This document shows, in pieces, positions 57,555 through 64,000 of a stretch of DNA of 64,000 nucleotides. The stretch covers positions 223,995,415 through 224,059,414 of the forward strand of contig NC_081410.1 of the NCBI RefSeq assembly GCF_030272615.1. The letters are read 5' to 3'. Source of the stretch: Cryptomeria japonica (taxonomy: Eukaryota; Streptophyta; Pinopsida; Cupressales; Cupressaceae). Positions within the stretch are counted from its first letter, which is position 1; each line of letters opens with the position of its first letter. Made by a program: the position numbers and the translations under genes. Under the pieces are notes generated by a model, which worked only from the letters and a program-made list of their open reading frames with translations, did not search any database and was not told where the DNA came from.

Positions 57555-58389
57555 CTCTCAAGAAATACAACGGAAAGAAATAGAAACTAAGAACTAAGAA
57601 GATAAACCTCGATCCCTTGTATCCTGATTACTCAGGCAATAAATGAAACCCTACTAAATATTTTTTTAAAAATGAACTAAAATTCGCAAAGTTTGTAGAT
57701 AAATAATCTTATAATACTAAAAAGGAAATTTTCACTCACTTACAAATTGGTTTTGTTGAAGTCTGTTATACAACAATGTTTGTAGTATCGAATTGTCTGT
57801 GATCTAAATCAATTATAGAGAGCTCAAAACATAACAAGTTGGGACAATAAAGTACCAACTTTTGACTGTATTTATACCAATCCAAATTTGGCGAATTTCG
57901 TGGGTTATATTTTAAAATTAATCTTAATTTTTGGCGAATTTAAGTGGGCTATTGGCATCATTGAGTGAAAATGGGTGAATCTCCCCAGCTAAGAAAATGA
58001 TAGGTTTCAATTTCCAAGGCGATCATGGACCTATAATTGTCGTTCACTTACAACGCAACTGGCGAAAATGGGTCCTCCTAAACGATAACTTACAAAATGG
58101 TTGGCGAAATGGGTCTTCCTAAATGATTGTTGTATTCAACTACTTAGCTGGTATTGGCGAATAAATGGGTGCATGTAGATTAGAACTCTCTAAGTTGTTG
58201 GTGAAAAAGGTGCAAAAAGTATGATTGGACCCAAAAGATGGTGGTGAAACACTTTGCCTATGACCGAAAACGCGAAAAAATCGAACGAATGAGAGATAGA
58301 CCCTCGATTCTCATATTCGCCAATTTCAAAATCCTCGATCCCGACTATTCGCCATTAAAATTTACTCTGGCATGCAAAAACACTAGACA
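57555..58389. other. 5' flank of the hAT-like gene with repeated GGCGAA motifs
   Basis: No gene. Between about 57889 and 58200 the string tggcgaa(a/t) followed by (a/t)tgggt or gtggg recurs about five times; inverted copies (ttcgcca) lie at about 58315 and 58348. Such subterminal motif clusters next to a hAT transposase can be transposase binding sites (inference). Confidence 0.45.
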
Positions 58390-58971
58390 ATTAGGCAAGT
58401 GTTAACTCCTCTCAAGAAAATAAAATGTGATTTAAACTACCAAACACAAGCATACATGCAAATAAAGAAATCGGGTTTCAAAATCTTATAACAAACAAGT
58501 TAGTAGTTTCAACTCTCCAATCTACAGTCCATGTTTGCTAACATGCTAAAAACAAACATTAGTATCACAAAAAATCATAATCTAAGAACATAATATACAA
58601 AAACCAAGACTGAAAAACAACAAAAAAACATAATAAGAAGGGCAATATTCAATATTTTACCTTATAAAGCTTTACAATCAAAGGCATGACCAATTGTATC
58701 ACTTGCGGTACAAATCAATGTGTATGCAGTAAACTATTAGGCTTATGCGGCAATCTACCACGCTTATGTGACGTTTTGCTCTACACACATGACATTTTGC
58801 ATATTTGTTGCTAATTTATATGCATGTGGTATTCATGAATGCGTATGCAGCACACCATTTGTAAATGCAACATAAATTTGGTGAATGCGTAACTCCCATC
58901 TTAAAGCCTACAAGAAGTCCGAAACTCACAAAAAAATAAAATGTTGTTAGTTCACATAAGGTTCACTAGAA
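58390..58971 (-). other. remnant of Gypsy leader next to LTR
   Basis: Continues leftward from the LTR at 58972 as in the first Gypsy element: a gttagttcac...ggttcac stretch (58945-58968), where that element has its primer site, then degenerate gcttatgcggcaatct / gcttatgtgacg repeats (58690-58890) resembling the ~22 bp leader repeats at 5655-6365. Truncated near 58390 by the hAT-like region. No coding sequence. Confidence 0.5.
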
Positions 58972-59988
58972 TTTATACGATTGAAAATTGGGGGGAAACT
59001 TGCAATAGATCAAATTATCAACCACAAACCAAAAAAAGTTGCTAAAATCCAATCATAAACAATAAGATGAATTAAATCAAATCAACAATCAAACAAATTC
59101 CATGTCGAATCCAAGCATGTGACTTCTATTGCTCTTCTCCTCCTAGTTGCATATGATGGTAGTGGCTTTCAAAGTCGCACATTACCTGCAAATAATTGAC
59201 ATAAGAGTTTAAAGAATGTGGTTATCCATGAGTGAGAATTGATGTTGAATTTATAGATTTTTTGAATTTGAATGAACGGTTGAGATTGACTTGACAACAA
59301 AGTCAATCAATAGTTAAATTTTTTTAAGACAAGTTGGTTGGAGATGATTACTCAACATGACTAAATTTGATTGACTTGATGAGTGGATAAATGAGTTAGT
59401 AAGAAAAAGTGATTTCAAAAAAGGTGGACTAATTGAATAGTTAGAAAAAAGTGATTGATGAGTCACTAGTGGGAACTGAAAGTCAGTGGTAGTTAGTCAA
59501 TTTCAACACGCGTTGTAAGAAATTGAATGAAATTAGCATTTTGGTTAATTTATATGAAATTTGGATTTTCAAAAATGTGAAATTAAATTGGAATGCAAGA
59601 GATATGAAATTAATTTGAATAAGGAGAGAAACAACATTAATTTGAAATGTGAGGGAATGAAATAAAATTTATTTAATTGAGAGGACATTATTAGCTAATT
59701 GATTAGTTTCAGATAATCATTTAATTATGAGAGAATAATGGAAATTGATTTAATTAAACAATAAAGATCATTTAACTAAAGTGAATGATTAGGATTAATT
59801 AAATAATAAAATTATATAATTAATATTAGAAGGAAAAAGATTAATTGATTATGGGATTAAAGAGAAATTTGAAATTTGAAAATTTGGAGTGAAAGAATAA
59901 TGTCAATTTAGAAGAATGATGTTAGATTAATTAAATAATTATCAAAGAAGAATAATTACTTGCGTTCATGAAATTTTAGGTGTCTATA
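58972..59988 (-). repeat. diverged Gypsy LTR, same family as 6487-7723
   Basis: Landmarks shared in order with the first LTR include acttctattgctcttctcct (about 59125), the gatggt...tcaaag stretch, tgatgttgaatttatag, the AT-rich attaaataataa stretch, and the end attttaggtgtcta. The terminal TG is mutated (tatagacacc on the minus strand). No second LTR or coding region is attached. Confidence 0.75.
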
Positions 59989-60048
59989 ACTATAATTAAA
60001 ATTTAGATTGAATACTAAATATAAATATTTTCTACAACGACTATTCTC

Positions 60049-60607
60049 CATACAAAACATCACCTGATCGAAAACACAAATTTGTATAACACAATTGTTT
60101 TTCAACGATTTTTTTTGCATTTTTACAACATTGAAAGACAGTTTAAGAAGATAACATAGTTCTAATAACCGTCACCTTATTGTCATGTTGACCCCCCAAT
60201 AGCCGTCATAGTGAAAACACCATTAATAAATTTGTTTTGTACCAATAGCCGATCATTTTTTGTAATTAATTGGCCCATTTGTGCACCACTATTGGGACAT
60301 TTGTCAACAAGTACTAGCGATTTTGAGTTGACGGTTACTGGAACATCTTTAGTTAGGTATCAAGTGACACTTTGAAATGTGTACTTTTTGACCTTTGTGC
60401 GCATAACTGATTCCATAGCGTGCATCGTTACTACCCAGAACCCATATCAATAGCTATAAGCAGTTAAGGTGCATACGAAGACAACTAAAAAAAAAAAGTC
60501 AAAATCCGATGTACCGTTTAAGATCTGTGGGTGAGCGAAATTAGCTATGACGGCTAATGGTGCTCTTTCCCTAATTTGTGTTTTTTGATTAGATAATGTT
60601 TTGTATG
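60049..60607. mobile_element. MITE-like inverted-repeat element
   Basis: About 34 bp imperfect terminal inverted repeats: catacaaaacatcacctgat... at 60049-60082 against the complement of ...agataatgttttgtatg at 60573-60607. Inner inverted strings (aatagccgtcatag at about 60199; ctatgacggctaat at 60545) add a fold-back structure. No coding capacity. The superfamily and the target duplication are not clear. It lies about 270 bp upstream of the gene start at 60876. Confidence 0.65.
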
Positions 60608-60789
60608 AAAACTAAATGGTTTCAATATTTTCTAATAATATTTTTGAATAATTTAAATAAGCTTAAAAAAAATATCTTGAGGTACAATTATTGACAGACC
60701 ATTAAAAAACTCTTTTAATACGAGGGTGAAAACGAGGAAAGTGGAAAGGTTCTCGTACACAAACGTATCTGCGAAGCGATGTAAAATGC

Positions 60790-60797
60790 TATAAATA
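60790..60797 (+). promoter_or_regulatory. candidate TATA box of the phosphatase-like gene
   Basis: TATAAATA within gctataaataataaatg, 86 bp before the ATG. This would place transcription start near 60820-60830, leaving a leader of about 50 bases. No other TATA string is closer. Confidence 0.6.
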
Positions 60798-60875
60798 ATA
60801 AATGTAGATTAGCAGTGCCATTAAAGCCTGCCTGATATAGCCTTCCTGCTTGGAGAAGAAGGGGAAGAGAGCAGA

Positions 60876-61196
60876 ATGGAGTCATCGAGCGGGATTATGA
60901 AGCAGAGCTTGTTTGTGATGAGGCATGGAGAAAGAATGGACAACCACGATCCGCAGTGGGCTGAATCAGCGCCAAGGCCGTGGGATCCTCCTCTCACGGA
61001 CGAGGGGAAACTGCAGGCGTGGAGGACGGGGCAAAAGCTCAGAAGGGAAGGAGGAAATATAACCAGGGTTTTCTGCTCCCCTTTCTTGCGCTGCGTTCAG
61101 ACTGCGGCCGAGGTCGTTACAGCTCTCTGCGTCACAGATGATCACGCTAACGCTCCTTCCAGTAAAGATGTTGTTATCGATCCTTCTAAGGTTAAG
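60876..61196 (+). CDS. phosphoglycerate-mutase-like (histidine phosphatase) protein, exon 1
   Basis: First exon of an apparently intact host gene, 107 codons. It has the histidine-phosphatase signature VMRHGERMDN at residues 14-23 (the RHG His is the phospho-acceptor), RPWDPPLTDEGKLQAWRTGQ, and a second conserved block RVFCSPFLRCVQTAAEV. These match the plant phosphoglycerate-mutase-like family related to UBASH3-type phosphatases; the substrate is unknown, and glycolytic mutase activity is not implied. ATG context is cagaATGGA. The exon is assumed to end at AAG|GTGAGG (donor GT at 61197), because reading through gives a stop within five codons; AAG|GTTAAG six bases earlier is an alternative. 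The base composition is more GC-rich than anything nearby. The remaining exons, with the second catalytic His, were not found before 64000. Confidence 0.88.
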
Positions 61197-63291
61197 GTGA
61201 GGTTTTGTTGATCATCTTTTGAATTGCTCTGCAATTATGTGTTTATTGATTTCTGTTTTCAGGCGAGGTTATGTTTTACTTTTGGTGGATCTTCCTGTGC
61301 TTTGGTTTGTAGGACCAATTTTGTTGTTTGTCAAATTTAAGGTGAGAGTATGGCCAAAGTGTTAGCTTGAACTTGGTTTTAAAACTTAGGTTAGCAAAAA
61401 CTCCGCAGACCAAAATTTTGGTTTGGACGATCGACTGTGAAAGCTTAGACAATAATTTAGGGAAATCATATGTATTGCCTATTAGTTTTAGACTAACAAG
61501 GAATACAATACACAGTATTGTGTCATATGCTCATCATCACATAAGTTCACTAATCTATAATTTTTTAAGAAATTCTCCCCCAAATTGGGCTCCTTATTGA
61601 CTGCACTCTAAAATTGGATGGTAAAGATTCTTTCTCAAGAATAAAATCATTCTCTGGCGTAGCTTCATCCAGTGTAGCCTCAACTGACGTATCTGTTTCC
61701 GCTTCTGCTTTCACCTTTGTTTCTGCATTCGCTTGTCCCTTGTGTTGCTTTCCTCTCAAAATTATCTGTCGCTCACTCGGTAAACAAGGGTTCTATATTC
61801 TCCACAATCAATTTCAAATAGGGATTGATGTCATCCAAGTCAATCACCTCACGCGTCCCTTTCCCCTCCACCTATTCAACGCCAATATGAAGACTCTATT
61901 TCAAAAAAATGAGGATATTGAGGCACTTTAGGGACAACTTCTTGTGCTTTTTTGTGTGAATGGCTTCAATCATAAACCAATTCTGCTTGCACCCAAAAGT
62001 GCTATAGATTTAACACAAATGTGGATGGCTAGGTTTTGAACGGGTTTTTTAACAATATAAACTTTCCACCAAAAATCTTTAAAGAGAGCATTTTTGAATT
62101 TTGAACTTTAACTATAATTGCTGTTATTAAACAAGTCTACTATATATGAGACAATGATTGAAATTTTGAAGGACTTAATTTTTTTACTTGATTGTTGGGT
62201 CATTCGGCTATGAATTCATAGAGGTGAAAAAACTTTGCACCCTTGTAAATGTGCAACATGTCAAGAATCATGTTTAGTTGACTGTCATTTTCTCTGTCTG
62301 TGTTGAGGCCATTCAAAACCTTCTCATCAGCCTTAAAGGATTTCAAGAATAAAAATTTATGGTCCAAGTAATAGATCATTGCATGTATTGATGGAGCTGC
62401 TTGCTCCACCTTTCGCAAATTGTGCACCAAATGGTATCACATTTTGTTCAATTTGCCCCATCGCAATGCTTGTTGGCCTTATAAAAATAACTCATTGGGT
62501 TCTTCGTCCTATACACCAAGTGTAGAACCTTGAGCCAAGGTTCTGTCACTAAAAAAAATAAATGGTTTTTAAAAACTAAAACTACAAAAATGAATGATGG
62601 TTACAAATAAAAAGTTAATGAAAAATCTAAGAAAATTTTTTTTAGAAGTTTTAAAAATTTACGAAGTAACAAAGTTGATTACTTTGTAAGTTTGTGATCA
62701 TTTAGTTTGAATTTACTATGAGGATTTTGTCTTATGCTATTTGCAAATACATCATCAATAATGATCTTCACAATCCTTTACCTTGTGACGTTCTCCCAGT
62801 TTTCAACCACTGTGCACTTACACATCTGCTAAAGAGACATCGGTGAGGCTACAATACTATTCAGTTTGATGGAGCTGGTGGCAAAATTCCACAATTTGAT
62901 CCAACAAACTGCAAGTTCCTCAATTGGCCCCTTACTTGCTTTTTAAGTTTTTTCTTCTTTTAACAACTAGCAAGGAGATCTTTTACGTCTCCTGTAGCCT
63001 CAAGTTCCAATGAAACACACAAATGCACATCTTGGTTAGAGATTTGTACAAGGTGATATTCAAGGCAATTGACACCCCCTATCATATGAAATCCACAATA
63101 ACTGTAGGCTGGTATTCTTGGTTCTCTTGTCTGACATTCTTTCAAGCTTGTTCTTTACTTGGGGATGCTGTCTCTATCTGCGAAGTTGGAATCCTATCAA
63201 AAAGATTCAAGAATTATAAAACACTCAGGCTTGAATAAAAATTTTAAACCTTGGTTTTCAAATTAACAAAAAGAAAAGAATAAAGGATGGG
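61197..63291 (+). other. intron 1 of the phosphatase-like gene (first part), with unknown insert
   Basis: No further exon recognised. On the minus strand, about 63145-61565 contains decayed coding-like pieces: 62430-62200 (LRKVEQAAPSIHAMIYYLD, which faintly resembles a DUF659/hAT-type block) and 61930-61565 (EVIDLDDINPYLKLIVEN, then a Lys/Glu/Ala-rich tail). These may be remnants of an old element. The call is weak. Confidence 0.4.
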
Positions 63292-63633
63292 AACCCTAGA
63301 AGTGCTAGAGCACAACTAAAATGAAAGACGAAACTGCAAAAAACCTAAATCAAAAGACAGAAAAGACAGTTACATGAGATTCAAATCTGGTCAATAATTT
63401 TGTTGAATCAGTTGAAGATCACGAGTTATTGTGAGTTTCTAGGCAACTAACTCAATGACTACAACCCTAGAAGTGCTAGAGCACAACTAAAATGAAAGAC
63501 GAAACTGCAAAAAACCTAAATCAAAAGACAGAAAAGACAGTTACATGAGATTCAAATCTGGTCAATAATTTTGTTGAATCAGTTGAAGATCACGAGTTAT
63601 TGTGAGTTTCTAGGCAACTAACTCAATGACTAC
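63292..63633. repeat. perfect 171 bp tandem duplication
   Basis: 63292-63462 and 63463-63633 read the same base for base, starting aaccctagaagtgctagagc and ending ctcaatgactac. Either a recent duplication or an assembly artefact. Confidence 0.95.
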
Positions 63634-64000
63634 ACACCAAGCCTTTCTAGCTCGCAAATACTTGCCATTCATTGAGTTATTTGCTGAGTATGGATATATG
63701 ATCTGAACTTTACTTTTAAGATTTGCAATATGGCCACTTGTGAATATAGCTTCGGGCATTTGGGGTTGTTACCAAATCTGTCAGCAAGTTCTCTTGAGAT
63801 AATTTCAGGTATTCTTTTCTTCTGTAGCTCTGCTGGAGTTTATGGTGGCAGAGGGATTAAAAATGTGAAACCTTTTCTAATTTTTACTGATGTTCCTATT
63901 GCATTAAACTGCAAGCTCTATTCACTGATCTTTTTCTTGTTAAGGTGAATTAATTATGGCTCTGAAAATGTTTTGTGAACATTAATGAAAGTCAAATGAA
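63634..64000 (+). other. window end, probably still intron
   Basis: No recognised exon. An open frame at 63730-63948 (hydrophobic C-terminus) has no family resemblance and is not called a gene. Confidence 0.35.

Noticed and set aside
62200-62430. Minus-strand ORF as a confident hAT/DUF659 transposase
   Set aside because: Only a faint resemblance over about 20 residues and no DTRW or dimerisation block nearby; kept as a remark under the intron entry.
63730-63948. Open frame as a further exon of the phosphatase-like gene
   Set aside because: It shows no histidine-phosphatase motif and has a stop-bounded hydrophobic tail; not supported.

Overview
This is plant nuclear DNA, made almost entirely of transposable elements nested inside one another. 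The gag and pol families (plant Ty1/Copia and Ty3/Gypsy), a hAT-type transposase and a split histidine-phosphatase gene with a long first intron all point to a seed plant with a very large genome. A conifer is plausible but not proven. Only one host gene start is visible, at 60.88 kb. No rRNA, tRNA, CRISPR array or bacterial-type operon was seen.

Layout. (1) 1-7723: 5' part of a minus-strand Ty3/Gypsy element. Its LTR is at 6487-7723, followed leftward by a leader full of short tandem repeats, then gag, a retropepsin and a G-patch-like segment; reverse transcriptase lies beyond the left edge. (2) 7724-10040: 3' end of a plus-strand LTR element with an unrecognised decayed ORF. (3) 10041-23192: decayed plus-strand Copia sequence (A, then fragment B). 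It is interrupted by a full-length Copia element (C, 13044-20354) and by a solo LTR (S1, 20532-21584). (4) 23193-32232: a minus-strand gag-only LTR element (D), with solo LTR S2 inside its right LTR. (5) 32233-38567: non-coding sequence with arrays of degenerate palindromes and solo LTR S3. (6) 38568-48931: an unrecognised plus-strand ORF (E), split by a full-length minus-strand Copia element (F, 39815-47174). (7) 49731-51390: a decayed minus-strand homologue of E. (8) 51944-53125: three tandem copies of a ~408 bp unit. (9) 53677-57554: a decayed minus-strand hAT-like transposase, split by solo LTR S4. (10) about 58390-59988: a Gypsy LTR plus leader remnant related to the one at the left edge. 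(11) 60049-60607: a MITE-like inverted-repeat element. (12) 60876-61196: exon 1 of a phosphoglycerate-mutase-like gene, followed by about 2.8 kb with no recognised next exon.

Most nestings are resolved to the base by 5 bp target-site duplications: ctcaa/cttaa for C, actaa for S1, ctctt for S2, actta for S3, gatga for F and ctgtc for S4. The coding elements are decayed. Many stops are TAG or TAA where related copies have Gln, and LTR pairs differ largely by C/T and G/A changes, as expected for methylated, silenced repeats. The Copia-type LTRs share a stem-loop-like motif and a C-run box near their 3' ends although the rest has diverged. D carries gag but no pol, and its gag is related to that of Copia A, so D probably depended on A-like elements. 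The least explained items are the E ORF family, the palindrome arrays and the ~22 bp repeats of the Gypsy leader. All calls come from reading the sequence; no database search was run.
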